Of a DNA stretch of 64,000 nucleotides, positions 1 through 8,394 are shown in pieces. This DNA comes from Pelosinus fermentans JBW45 (GTDB taxonomy: Bacteria > Bacillota > Negativicutes > DSM-13327), in the NCBI RefSeq assembly GCF_000271665.2, contig NZ_CP010978.1:1458501-1522500 (forward strand), read 5' to 3'. Numbering within the stretch: position 1 is the stretch's first letter; each line of letters starts with the position of its first letter. Position numbers and translations under genes: made by a program. The notes beneath the pieces were generated by a model. The model worked only from the letters and a program-made list of their open reading frames with translations. It searched no databases and was not told the DNA's origin.

Positions 1-1648
1 GCACGCCCAGTTCGTATTGGCGGCCAGTGGTTGGATCGAAGGCTTTGCCGTGGCGGTTTGTGCCGGCCTGGCCCTCAAAGGATTCATCATAGCTGATATA
101 AGGGAACAGCCCGTTGCCAGCATCATAAACCAGTCCTAGGCGACCGGTAAAGGCGCTCTGGTCAATGCGGGTGTGTGCATCCGTCTTGATATCGCGCGTG
201 TCCTGATCAAATTGGTCGTAACGACCGCCGGCAATTGCTGTCCAGCGTTGACCGAATTTTAGCTGATCCTGGACATAGAAGCCGGTTTGCTTCATTTTGA
301 TATCTGCCGAAGTCCAGGAGGCTAATGCAGTGGGGGTAGTAACCCCTTGTCCGTAGTTTAGGCTGTTAAGGTTAAGAGATGGCGCTAAACCTGACCGCCA
401 GATATAGCCATATTCATTGTTTTGATAATCAAAGCCTAGTAAAGTGGTATGGTCCACTGCACCGCTGGACCATTTCGCCTGAAAGTGAGTATCAATGACA
501 TTAGAGCTGAGATCGGTTTGAGAATAATATGCTGTACGTTTGGCGATACCATCCGTTACGCTGTCTATCGACAAATATTTGAAATCTGCGGAAATATCTG
601 AGTGGCGAGCGCTTTGGGTTACTGACCAGGTATCGTTAAAGCGGTGCTCAAAAATATATCCGATTTGCTTATCATCTCTGATAAAGCGGTCATAGCCCGG
701 TTCACCGTAAAAACCGGTACCAGAGTAGCCGTATAGCTTGTGCCCGGGTAAGTAGCGGTACGGATTGGTATCGTAGCTGCCCTTGATATCGTCTTTCTGG
801 TAATGGGCCAGGAGGGTCAGACTGGTATCATCGTCAGGTTTCCAGGTCAGAGCAGGGGCGATCATTTGCCGCTTAGCACTGCTGTAGTCTTCTGGCAAGT
901 CTTCATCGGAAGTACGGGCAGTCAGCCGGAAGAGCACATTCCCCTTTTCGTTCACTGCACCACCCAGATCAATGGCTCCACTGAGCTGATTGTCGTTGCC
1001 GGCTTGGATTTGAATCTCTCGCAGTTGTTCGCTGGTGGGGCGTTTGGAGACCTGATTGATAATCCCTCCAGGGCTATTGGCCCCGTAGAGAATACTAGCT
1101 GGGCCGCGCAGCACCTCGATGCGTTCAAAACTATAGGGGTCGTAATTGGACTTAGAAAAGCCTCCAGTTGACATGCGCAAGCCGTCCGTATAAACGGAAT
1201 AGTCAGTGAACCCACGGCTATTGGCCCTGAAAAATCGAGAATCCCGGTTGTAGGTGGCGTCACTAAAGCCGGGGGTGTAGCCTAGAGCGTCAAACAGATC
1301 AGTTACGCCACGGGCTTCCATCTGCTCTTGGGTAATGACGCTAATAGAGCGGGCGGTTTCCTCAAGGGGGGTGTCAGTCTTAGTTCCGACACTGCTGCGT
1401 TTGGCGACATAACCTTTATCGACAGCAACTTCTTTATTAGCTGTAACTTCCACGCCTTCCAGACTAAATTCCCGCTGACTTGCAGTTGCTTCAGCAGCTT
1501 GTTCATCAGCAGAATGCACTGCTGGCGGTGCGGTTTCTTTTGTTTCATCTGCTGCGTAAACGTGCGCAGGCAGATGCCAGAACAGACTGCTGCCAATCAG
1601 GGTATAGAGCAAGCTTCTTTGCGCTGCCCGGGATACGTATTTCTTCAT
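1..1648 (-). CDS. TonB-dependent siderophore receptor (FhuA/FpvA type), C-terminus beyond window
   Basis: Outer-membrane receptor for uptake of a ferric siderophore. The reading frame runs from ATG at 1648 leftward off the window edge (549 codons visible, roughly 190 residues of the barrel missing by comparison with the receptor at 14478-16640). It starts with a Lys/Arg-rich signal peptide ending near AHVYAA, followed by a linker, then the TonB-box-like segment EFSLEGVEVTANKE and a plug domain (SISVITQEQMEARG, VLRGPASILYGANSPGGIIN). The barrel part shows YVQDQLKFGQRW and DPTTGRQYELGV. The start is chosen from a GAGGGAG Shine-Dalgarno (SD) site about 10 bases upstream. A Fur box at 1678-1696 suggests iron repression. 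The plug resembles the 14478 receptor closely, so the two are paralogs, probably for related ligands. The ligand cannot be told from sequence. Confidence 0.92.
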   Translation of the reverse strand, partial: MKKYVSRAAQRSLLYTLIGSSLFWHLPAHVYAADETKETAPPAVHSADEQAAEATASQREFSLEGVEVTANKEVAVDKGYVAKRSSVGTKTDTPLEETARSISVITQEQMEARGVTDLFDALGYTPGFSDATYNRDSRFFRANSRGFTDYSVYTDGLRMSTGGFSKSNYDPYSFERIEVLRGPASILYGANSPGGIINQVSKRPTSEQLREIQIQAGNDNQLSGAIDLGGAVNEKGNVLFRLTARTSDEDLPEDYSSAKRQMIAPALTWKPDDDTSLTLLAHYQKDDIKGSYDTNPYRYLPGHKLYGYSGTGFYGEPGYDRFIRDDKQIGYIFEHRFNDTWSVTQSARHSDISADFKYLSIDSVTDGIAKRTAYYSQTDLSSNVIDTHFQAKWSSGAVDHTTLLGFDYQNNEYGYIWRSGLAPSLNLNSLNYGQGVTTPTALASWTSADIKMKQTGFYVQDQLKFGQRWTAIAGGRYDQFDQDTRDIKTDAHTRIDQSAFTGRLGLVYDAGNGLFPYISYDESFEGQAGTNRHGKAFDPTTGRQYELGV

Positions 1649-1677
1649 GCTTTCTTCGACTCCCTCTGTGATAGTAT

Positions 1678-1696
1678 AATAACAATAATCATTATC
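1678..1696. promoter_or_regulatory. Fur box upstream of siderophore receptor
   Basis: The 19 bases match the classical Fur box GATAATGATAATCATTATC at 16 of 19 positions. The site lies 30 bases upstream of the receptor start at 1648, where it would block transcription when iron is plentiful. Confidence 0.75.
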
Positions 1697-2055
1697 AATG
1701 AAATTCCTGATTGAAATGCTAAGTTAGTTTTTGATAAGCCGGCTCTGGCTAACTTGTGGCTAATTATAGCAAGGTAATTTTATGTTAGTCAACGGTTGGA
1801 CAGATGATAAATTGCTATGTAGAAAAATAAACTAAAGCTGGATTGAACGAGAAAAATTCTCATATTTAGAACTGTTAATAGAATCTTTCTGCGTTTTTTT
1901 GACACGATCTCATGTAATTTAAGCATAGAAAATTATTGTATCAGTTATTTAGTTTGCAATAGTAACATGGTATGATACATATAGATTGTAAGATAAGGAT
2001 CAGCGCGAATAAGCATATTTTGCTAATGAAACGTGGCAGTGGAAAGGATGCGGGT
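1697..2055. other. Intergenic region between receptor and AraC regulator
   Basis: AT-rich, no coding frame I trust. It should contain the divergent promoters for the receptor (minus) and the AraC pair (plus). An in-frame ATG at 1972 would lengthen the AraC protein, but the added residues are not shared with its two paralogs. Confidence 0.5.
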
Positions 2056-3039
2056 ATGGGTACTAATGAATATTTCAGCGGTAATCGCGAACTGGCAGCA
2101 CAGCTAGGCTGCATGACGGACAGCCAAAACCATGGAATTGTCTATCGGCTGCCCCCGAAAATAAGGGACAATTGGCTGGTAGATGTTCACCCTAAGCCTG
2201 GTTTGATTCTTAGCAACGTTTACTTTACACTGCCACAGCCAGTCATAAGAGTGTATGACATTGAACAGCCTGGTCTATGGCTGTGCTCCTTTGCCCGAGG
2301 TGATGTTACTATCTTAGAAAGGGGCAAGAAAAGCAAACGGCTGCAACCCGGCATCCATTTGTTGGTCAACCAAGGGCAGCCATTTAAAATTACATTTGGT
2401 AGTTCAGAGCCCATTTGGTACACCGCGGCCTGGATTTTCTCTGATTTCATTGCCAAATATCTAAAAGACAGGGAATGGGAAGAGCCTCTTACACTAGGCG
2501 ATGCTTTGAGCTGGCCAAACCATTACTACAATACCCCTGAACTGGTTATGCTGTTTGAACAGCTTAAATATGGTATAAGAAATACTGACAAGCCTCTGAT
2601 GTATTTTGAAGTTAAGATTATGGAGATCCTGTCCACCATCTTGAGTAGTGTCCAGCTTGAAGGGTATTCGGAAAAGTTTTTTCAAGCAGAACGTCCTAAG
2701 TATGTGACTTACCAAAACAAAAAATTTCTCTGGCAGGTCAAAACTGAAATTGATAAGGATATTCTGGTGTCGCCATCAGTTAAGCAATTGGCAGTTATTG
2801 CCGAAATGGGGACAACCAAACTGCGTCAGTTGTTTAAGTCTTATTATGGCGTGACCATCGACGGCTATGTACGGCAAGAGAAAATGAACTATGCATTACG
2901 GCTATTATCCCATGACGACATGAGCGTACAAAATATCAGCACTTTTCTAGGGTATGGATGCCCTAGTCGGTTTACAGCAGCATTTAAAAAAATTCACGGT
3001 TTTACACCCCAGCAGTTTCGGAAGTCACTCTCTTTGTAA
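2056..3039 (+). CDS. AraC-family transcriptional regulator (PchR/YbtA-like), copy 1
   Basis: Probable ligand-responsive activator of the neighbouring siderophore receptor (family knowledge: PchR and YbtA sense siderophores and activate their receptor genes). The protein has 327 residues: an N-terminal ligand/oligomerisation region of about 220 residues and a C-terminal double helix-turn-helix starting near SVKQLAVIAEMGTTKLRQLF and ending HGFTPQQFRKSLSL. I choose ATG 2056 (MGTNEYFSG) because the paralogs at 3102 and 17074 begin with the same words and GGAAAGGA lies about 7 bases upstream. It forms a tandem pair with the next gene, 62 bases apart. The two are clearly duplicates. Confidence 0.88.
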   Translation: MGTNEYFSGNRELAAQLGCMTDSQNHGIVYRLPPKIRDNWLVDVHPKPGLILSNVYFTLPQPVIRVYDIEQPGLWLCSFARGDVTILERGKKSKRLQPGIHLLVNQGQPFKITFGSSEPIWYTAAWIFSDFIAKYLKDREWEEPLTLGDALSWPNHYYNTPELVMLFEQLKYGIRNTDKPLMYFEVKIMEILSTILSSVQLEGYSEKFFQAERPKYVTYQNKKFLWQVKTEIDKDILVSPSVKQLAVIAEMGTTKLRQLFKSYYGVTIDGYVRQEKMNYALRLLSHDDMSVQNISTFLGYGCPSRFTAAFKKIHGFTPQQFRKSLSL

Positions 3040-3101
3040 GTGAAGTACCGTTTTAAGGCTGATGTTGTACTTGGATAAACAGATAGCAAGGAGGGGAGAA
3101 T

Positions 3102-4100
3102 ATGGCTACAAATGAATACTTTGACGGTAATGCCGAACTGGCTGCACAGTTAAGATGTACTAAAAATAGCGGGGAACTTAGCAGATGTCCGAAAGGTATT
3201 ACCTATGTATTTCCTCCTGAAAATGGTGATAGCTGGTTTATCGATATTCATCCTAAACCTGGTCTTTTTGTTAGCGATGCCTATTTTACACTGCATCAAC
3301 CAGTTACCAAGACTTATGAAATTGAGCAGCCAGGATTGTTCTTGTGCTCCTTTGAGAGCGGTGATGTTACCATTTTCGAAAGGGGCAAGAAAGCAAAGCG
3401 GATGAGGCAAGGCATTCATCTGATGGCTAACCAGGGCAAGCCATTTAAAGTAGTCTTTGGCAATGAAAAGCACATCCGATATACTGGTGTTTGGGTGTTT
3501 GCCGATTTTATCAGTAAATACTTGCAGGATAGAGAGTGGAAGGAATCATTGACCATAAACGATGCTTTAACCTGGCCAAGTCACTACTATAATACCCCAG
3601 AGTTGCTTCTGCACTTTCAACAGCTTCGATTTGCAATCAGAGGCGGTGTGACGCCGCTAATGTATTTTGAAAGCAAGGTAATTGCAATTTTGTCTTTAAT
3701 TTTATGTGCTGTGCAAACTCCGAAACATGCGGAATGGTTTCAAAAAAAGGAACGCCCCAAGCATGTAACGTATCAAAATCAACAATTTATTTGGAAAGTT
3801 AAGGCGGAGTTAGACAAGGAAATACTAAACCCGCCGTCAGTTAAGCAGTTAGCAGCTATTGCTGGAATGGGAACCACCAAGCTGCGCATATTGTTTAAAT
3901 CGTGCTATGGGATGAGTATAGCTGACTATGTACGGCAGGAAAAGATGAACCATGCACTGCGTTTGTTATGGCATGATGAGATGAGTATCCAAAATATCAG
4001 TTCACTTCTGGGGTATGCGAGGCCTAGCAAGTTTACGGAGGCATTTAAAAAAATTCATGGCTTGACGCCCAGGCAGGTGAGGCAGTCGTTTAATTTATAG
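3102..4100 (+). CDS. AraC-family transcriptional regulator, copy 2
   Basis: 332 residues, tandem paralog of the gene at 2056. It shares the opening TNEYFDGNAELAAQL, the mid-region YNTPELLLHFQQL and the C-terminal AraC DNA-binding domain (SVKQLAAIAGMGTTKLRILF; HGLTPRQVRQ). It is preceded by GGAGGGG 6 bases before the ATG. It is likely cotranscribed with copy 1 and probably controls iron-uptake genes nearby. Whether the two copies bind different ligands or form heterodimers cannot be seen. Confidence 0.88.
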   Translation: MATNEYFDGNAELAAQLRCTKNSGELSRCPKGITYVFPPENGDSWFIDIHPKPGLFVSDAYFTLHQPVTKTYEIEQPGLFLCSFESGDVTIFERGKKAKRMRQGIHLMANQGKPFKVVFGNEKHIRYTGVWVFADFISKYLQDREWKESLTINDALTWPSHYYNTPELLLHFQQLRFAIRGGVTPLMYFESKVIAILSLILCAVQTPKHAEWFQKKERPKHVTYQNQQFIWKVKAELDKEILNPPSVKQLAAIAGMGTTKLRILFKSCYGMSIADYVRQEKMNHALRLLWHDEMSIQNISSLLGYARPSKFTEAFKKIHGLTPRQVRQSFNL

Positions 4101-4125
4101 CAATGGTTCATGGCCAAAAGAAAAA

Positions 4126-4157
4126 GACGCAAAGGCTTTTTGAGCTTCCTTTGCGTC
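4126..4157. terminator. Bidirectional terminator between AraC copy 2 and ahpF
   Basis: Perfect 10-bp stem GACGCAAAGG/CCTTTGCGTC with a 12-base loop. A-rich sequence to the left and T/A-rich sequence to the right let it serve both convergent genes. Confidence 0.75.
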
Positions 4158-4164
4158 GTGAAAA

Positions 4165-5694
4165 TCAATTCCGTATTAAGTAGTCGAATGCGCCTAGTGC
4201 CGCATTCGCACCGGATCCCATAGCAATTATAATCTGCTTATAAGGAGTATTTGTGCAGTCTCCCGCGGCAAACACTCCCGGCACATTGGTTGCACCGCGG
4301 CTGTCTACAATGATCTCACCAAAACGGTTGCGTTCTACCATGCCATCCAGCCAATCGGTATTCGGAATAAGACCGATTAGGATAAATACCCCCTGAAGCT
4401 TCAGGTGATGTACGTCTCCTGTGCTGCGATTAATATAAGAAAGGCCATTGACCTTATCCGTACCGGTGATTTCTTTCGTTTGAACATTTTTCAAAACTGT
4501 CACATTCGGCAAACTGTAAAGGCGTTGCTGCAACACAACATCAGCTTTCAGTTCCGGCAAAAATTCCAGCACAGTCACATGCTCCACAATACCGGCCAGA
4601 TCAATTGCCGCCTCAATACCAGAGTTGCCTCCGCCAATAACGGCCACAGGTTTTCCTTTAAATACAGGACCATCGCAATGGGGGCAGTAAGCCACACCTT
4701 TATTTTTAAACTCGGCTTCTCCCGGTACGCCAATATTGCGCCAGCGGGCTCCTGTAGAAAGAATGACTGCTTTGCTCTTTAAGATAGCACCACTTTCCAA
4801 TTCAACTTCGATCAGCTCTTTTTTCTCCAAACGTCTGCCGCGCTGCAGCTTCATCACATCAATCGGGTATTCTTTCACGTGCTCCTCAAGATTTGCCGCC
4901 AGTTTAGGACCTTCGGTATATCTTACAGTGATAAAGTTTTCAATTCCAAGGGTATCCTTAACCTGACCACCAAACCGCTCGGCAGCAATCCCGGTACGAA
5001 GTCCTTTTCTTGCCGCATAAATAGCCGCGCTGGCTCCAGCCGGGCCGCCTCCCACAACAAGAATATCGAAGGGCTCTTTTTCTTCTAAATCGGAGACATC
5101 AGAGCTATCACTGAGTTTGGCAAGTATTTCCTCGACATCCATACGACCGCTGCTAAAAAATTCACCATTCAGATAAACTGAAGGCACCGCCATAATCTCT
5201 TTGGTCTGCACTTCTTCTTGAAAAGCAGCACCATCGACCATGGTATGCGTAATATCCGGATGAAGGACACTCATAAGATTCAGAGCTTGGACAACCTCTG
5301 GGCAATTATGGCAGCTCAAGTTGATATAGGTTTCAAAATGATACTTACCCTTAATCCCTTTAATCTGATCGATTATTTTTTGCTCAACCTTTGGCGCTCT
5401 GCCGCTGACCTGCAGCAACGCCAAAACCAAAGAGTTAAACTCATGTCCCAAAGGAATGCCAGCGAAGGTTATTCCACTATCTTCTCCTGCGCGATGGATA
5501 CTGAAACTCGGTGTTCTTGGCAGCTTTGTTTTCTCGATTGCGATCATGGGAGACATAGAGGCGATTTCATCGACCAGAGCAATCATGTCACTAGATATAG
5601 TATCGCTGCCTGCACTAACTTTAATCAGCACATCGCCTTCCATCAACAGAAGATATTGAGATAATTGTTCTTTTATATCCTGATCTAGTAACAT
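4165..5694 (-). CDS. ahpF: Alkyl hydroperoxide reductase subunit F (NADH:peroxiredoxin reductase)
   Basis: Cytoplasmic flavoprotein that passes electrons from NADH to AhpC. The 509 residues hold an N-terminal tandem thioredoxin fold with redox motif CHNC, an FAD-binding GGGPAGASAAIYAARKG, the thioredoxin-reductase active site CPHC, the NAD(P)H motif VIGGGNSGIEAA and the C-terminal FAD motif GVFAAGDC. Length is normal for the family. A GTG at 5703 extends the frame, but the ATG at 5694 is better placed behind AGAGGTGG. Only 12 bases separate it from ahpC, so the two form an operon. Confidence 0.96.
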   Translation of the reverse strand: MLLDQDIKEQLSQYLLLMEGDVLIKVSAGSDTISSDMIALVDEIASMSPMIAIEKTKLPRTPSFSIHRAGEDSGITFAGIPLGHEFNSLVLALLQVSGRAPKVEQKIIDQIKGIKGKYHFETYINLSCHNCPEVVQALNLMSVLHPDITHTMVDGAAFQEEVQTKEIMAVPSVYLNGEFFSSGRMDVEEILAKLSDSSDVSDLEEKEPFDILVVGGGPAGASAAIYAARKGLRTGIAAERFGGQVKDTLGIENFITVRYTEGPKLAANLEEHVKEYPIDVMKLQRGRRLEKKELIEVELESGAILKSKAVILSTGARWRNIGVPGEAEFKNKGVAYCPHCDGPVFKGKPVAVIGGGNSGIEAAIDLAGIVEHVTVLEFLPELKADVVLQQRLYSLPNVTVLKNVQTKEITGTDKVNGLSYINRSTGDVHHLKLQGVFILIGLIPNTDWLDGMVERNRFGEIIVDSRGATNVPGVFAAGDCTNTPYKQIIIAMGSGANAALGAFDYLIRN

Positions 5695-5706
5695 TGAACC
5701 CACCTC

Positions 5707-6270
5707 TTAAATCTTTCCGACAAGATCTAGGCTTGGTTTAAGTGTGGCAGCACCTTCCTGCCATTTAGCCGGGCAAACCTCGTTGGGATTTTTCCGAATA
5801 TATTGTGCGGCTTTAATTTTATTAACTAGTGTGCTTGCATCACGCCCGATGCCGCCGGCATTGATTTCAACCGCCTGTACGATGCCATCAGGGTCGATGA
5901 TGAATGTCCCGCGATCAGCAAGACCGTTCTCTTCAATCAGCACTTCGAAGTTTCTTGACAACGTATGGGAAGGATCACCGATCATTATGTAGGTGATTTT
6001 TTTAATGGTTTCCGAACTGTCATGCCAGGCTTTATGGGTAAAATGAGTGTCCGTGGAAACAGAATATACTTCCACACCCAGTTCTTTTAGCGTAGCGTAT
6101 TGATTTTGCAAATCCTCAAGCTCTGTCGGGCACACAAACGTAAAATCTGCCGGATAGAATAAGACTACGCTCCATTTGCCTTTTAAAGCCTCTTCTGTAA
6201 CTTCAACAAACTTTCCATTGTGATAAGCCTGCGCTTTAAACGGTTTTACTTCTGTTCCAATTAATGACAT
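5707..6270 (-). CDS. ahpC: Alkyl hydroperoxide reductase subunit C (2-Cys peroxiredoxin)
   Basis: 187-residue typical AhpC that reduces H2O2 and organic peroxides. Peroxidatic Cys47 lies in DFTFVCPTE and resolving Cys166 in EVCPAKW. It is first in the ahpCF operon and diverges from a MerR regulator. A perfect GATAAT-T-ATTATC palindrome lies about 65 bases upstream, indicating PerR or Fur control (inference). Confidence 0.97.
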   Translation of the reverse strand: MSLIGTEVKPFKAQAYHNGKFVEVTEEALKGKWSVVLFYPADFTFVCPTELEDLQNQYATLKELGVEVYSVSTDTHFTHKAWHDSSETIKKITYIMIGDPSHTLSRNFEVLIEENGLADRGTFIIDPDGIVQAVEINAGGIGRDASTLVNKIKAAQYIRKNPNEVCPAKWQEGAATLKPSLDLVGKI

Positions 6271-6335
6271 AATAAATTACCTCCAAATATAAATTTTAAT
6301 TAATAATTAATGCTTGGTTGATGAATCAACTAAAC

Positions 6336-6348
6336 GATAATTATTATC
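6336..6348. promoter_or_regulatory. PerR/Fur-type operator between ahpC and MerR gene
   Basis: Perfect 13-bp palindrome GATAATTATTATC, the core of the 7-1-7 box recognised by Fur and PerR proteins. Its place upstream of ahpC favours PerR. Base sequence alone does not separate the two regulators. Confidence 0.65.
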
Positions 6349-6498
6349 TCTTGATTCATATTATCTTATCTATTTCATTAAATGTCAATAGTCAAAATGA
6401 AAAAAATTTATAAATTAAAATTACAAAAGCAAAAACACCCGGTCTTGACCAATGAAGCGTTTTGGGCGGGTGATAAAAAGTTAGAGCAGGTGATGCTG

Positions 6499-7344
6499 AT
6501 GAATGAAAAGAAGTGGACGATTGGTGAAATGGCCAAACTGTTTGACCTATCAACTGATACTCTGCGTTATTATGAAAAAGCAGGGCTGCTGTCTTCCAGT
6601 AAAAAGGCAAAGAATGGCTACCGATATTATTCTTATGATGATCTGGTCATTCTTATTGATATTCTGTTTTTTCGCAACATGGATGTGGCAGTTAAGGATA
6701 TTCGCCAGATTGTGACGAAGATGGATCTTCACGAGATCAAGGATGTCCTTAAACATAATCAGCAAGTCGTAGAGGACAAAATACAAGGGCTAATCAGACA
6801 GCGCAAAATGCTTACTCAGGTTGTAGAGCACTATGAATTATGTGAGCAAATGCTGGGGCAATTTTCAATTGTTCAGGCTCCCGATTTTCGTTATAAATTT
6901 GTCGGTGCACAAGCTGATGATTTGTTTAATATCGTTCGCAGCTACAAGAAACCGGATCGCTGTTGGCTGAATCAGATCAGGTATACTTTGTTTATCCCAC
7001 AGGCAGAGCTGCTGCAAAATCAGAGCTTTTGTCAGTCGCAGTTAGGTATTAGCTTCGCTGAAGAAAATTTACAACTGTTGGCCCATGCCGAACAGCAAGG
7101 GTTCTCAGCCATGAGAGAAGGCGATTATTTATATACCGTCACAGGCACAGATTACTCTGAACAGACCAACCATATGCTCGCGGAAGCTATGCAGTGGCTG
7201 CAAGACCAGGGGAATCAGGTTGCAGGTCCTCTAATTGGGCGATATTTGACAAGTGTTCACAAAGATGGACTTGATTACTATGAGATTTGGGTTCCTATTA
7301 AGAAAGATCGTTTAAGGACATCGTTTACTGGTCACAAAGAATAG
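6499..7344 (+). CDS. MerR-family regulator with GyrI-like effector domain
   Basis: Transcription factor divergent from ahpCF. The N-terminal winged helix is typical MerR (KWTIGEMAKLFDLSTDTLRY, YYSYDDLVILIDIL), followed by a coiled-coil dimer helix and a C-terminal region (residues about 120-275) resembling the GyrI/BmrR small-molecule-binding fold (DYYEIWVPIKK near the end). No metal-binding Cys set is seen, so it is more likely a drug or redox-type sensor than a metal sensor. Starts at 6382, 6493 and 6499 are in frame. I choose ATG 6499 because AGAGCAGG lies 7-8 bases upstream and MerR proteins begin just before this helix. It may regulate ahpCF or itself. Confidence 0.8.
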   Translation: MNEKKWTIGEMAKLFDLSTDTLRYYEKAGLLSSSKKAKNGYRYYSYDDLVILIDILFFRNMDVAVKDIRQIVTKMDLHEIKDVLKHNQQVVEDKIQGLIRQRKMLTQVVEHYELCEQMLGQFSIVQAPDFRYKFVGAQADDLFNIVRSYKKPDRCWLNQIRYTLFIPQAELLQNQSFCQSQLGISFAEENLQLLAHAEQQGFSAMREGDYLYTVTGTDYSEQTNHMLAEAMQWLQDQGNQVAGPLIGRYLTSVHKDGLDYYEIWVPIKKDRLRTSFTGHKE

Positions 7345-7372
7345 TAGTTGCAGCAAGGGCATCGTGGACAAA

Positions 7373-7492
7373 ATGCAGGAGAACTTTACGGAGAAAGAAA
7401 CTCTTGCAGGAGAAATCTATTATAATCAAGGATTCTGTGATGCCATAAAGCTCGTGATGCAGTCGTTAGCATGGGAGTCGGTTCGAAGGTAG
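7373..7492 (+). pseudogene. Short ORF, possible gene remnant
   Basis: Thirty-nine codons (MQENFTEKETLAGEIYYNQG and onward) directly after the MerR gene, ending at a strong terminator. The words look like real coding sequence, but I cannot assign a family and no convincing SD site is present. It may be the tail of a lost gene. Confidence 0.3.
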
Positions 7493-7538
7493 AAAGCAAA
7501 AGAAGCAAGGGATGATTCCTTTGCTTCTTTCTGCTTTT
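7492..7538. terminator. Bidirectional terminator
   Basis: Long imperfect stem with core AGAAGCAAGG/CCTTTGCTTCT. Flanking A-rich and T-rich runs allow use by the MerR side (plus) and the Crp/Fnr gene (minus). Confidence 0.7.
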
Positions 7539-7564
7539 CAACAGCTCTATTGCCACATCAATGC

Positions 7565-8248
7565 TTATTCATTAAGCATTGCTTCCAGTTGCGTTCTGTT
7601 CACAATGGTAATCGTTCGCTTATTTAATGTAATAATATTGGTTTTGCATAGATTTCCCAATTCCCGGCACAGTGAGGGACGCGGTACATTGAGATGCTCG
7701 GCCCAGGCTTTTTTGGAATAGGGTAGTTCAATCACCTGCGCCACTGGATTTTGGTTTATACAATGCAATAAAGAAAAAGCAATTTTACTTTGAATCGAGC
7801 AATAGGATAACAATTCTATTTTAGTATTCAACATGATGAGCTTATCAGACATAAGCTGCAGAAGGTTGGTCAAAAGACTGGGATTGCAGCCCAGAGCCTG
7901 GAACATATACTGTTTGGGTAGCAGCAAAATATCGGTTACTTCCCGTGAGGTTACCTGGCAGGGATAGGTTGGTATGGTAGAGAAGACAGTACCCTCAGCA
8001 ATAATTTCACCTCTTTCCTTATAAACCAGATTGATCATCCGACCCGACTGAATGACTTTTTGGACCTCTACACTGCCAGTGAGAACAATGCCGACATGAG
8101 TAATCTGCTGATCCATTCGAAAAATAAGTTGGTTTTTCTTATAGCGGTTTATACTGTAGTTTGTGCCGGCTAAAAACTCCCTAATTTGCAGGGTAGAGTG
8201 ATTTTTAAACAACGGACAATGAGCAATAATTTCCAAAATATCAGACAT
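7565..8248 (-). CDS. Crp/Fnr-family transcriptional regulator
   Basis: 227-residue cytoplasmic regulator. An N-terminal cyclic-nucleotide-binding-like beta barrel (residues about 10-120: QITHVGIVLTGSVEVQKV, YKERGEIIAEG) is followed by a dimer helix and a C-terminal HTH (KKAWAEHLNVPRPSLCREL). No N-terminal FNR-type four-Cys cluster is seen. I prefer ATG 8248 (MSDILEII) to the upstream ATG 8281, which has no SD site. It diverges from the receptor operon at 8395 and is a reasonable local regulator of it. Confidence 0.85.
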   Translation of the reverse strand: MSDILEIIAHCPLFKNHSTLQIREFLAGTNYSINRYKKNQLIFRMDQQITHVGIVLTGSVEVQKVIQSGRMINLVYKERGEIIAEGTVFSTIPTYPCQVTSREVTDILLLPKQYMFQALGCNPSLLTNLLQLMSDKLIMLNTKIELLSYCSIQSKIAFSLLHCINQNPVAQVIELPYSKKAWAEHLNVPRPSLCRELGNLCKTNIITLNKRTITIVNRTQLEAMLNE

Positions 8249-8394
8249 CGTTATCACCAGCTTGTCAAAACAATGTAACATGAGCTACGAAAAGTATACG
8301 TTCATTCTATTATAATAATAAACAGATGTAAATGATAAAGCATTTCATTATCAGCAGAATCGTTGGTAAGGATATAAAGCTAGGGAGGATGAAG

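Noticed and set aside
1303-1714. Overlapping ORFs on both strands across the receptor gene.
   Set aside because: They are shadow frames of the receptor reading frame, with no family features or SD sites.
8333-8355. Fur box before the CirA-like receptor.
   Set aside because: Half-sites AATGATAA and CATTATC are present but separated by an insertion that breaks the box geometry.
8332-8394. Longer N-terminus for the CirA-like receptor from ATG 8332.
   Set aside because: The extra residues would precede the signal peptide, and the SD site AGGGAGG is placed for ATG 8395.
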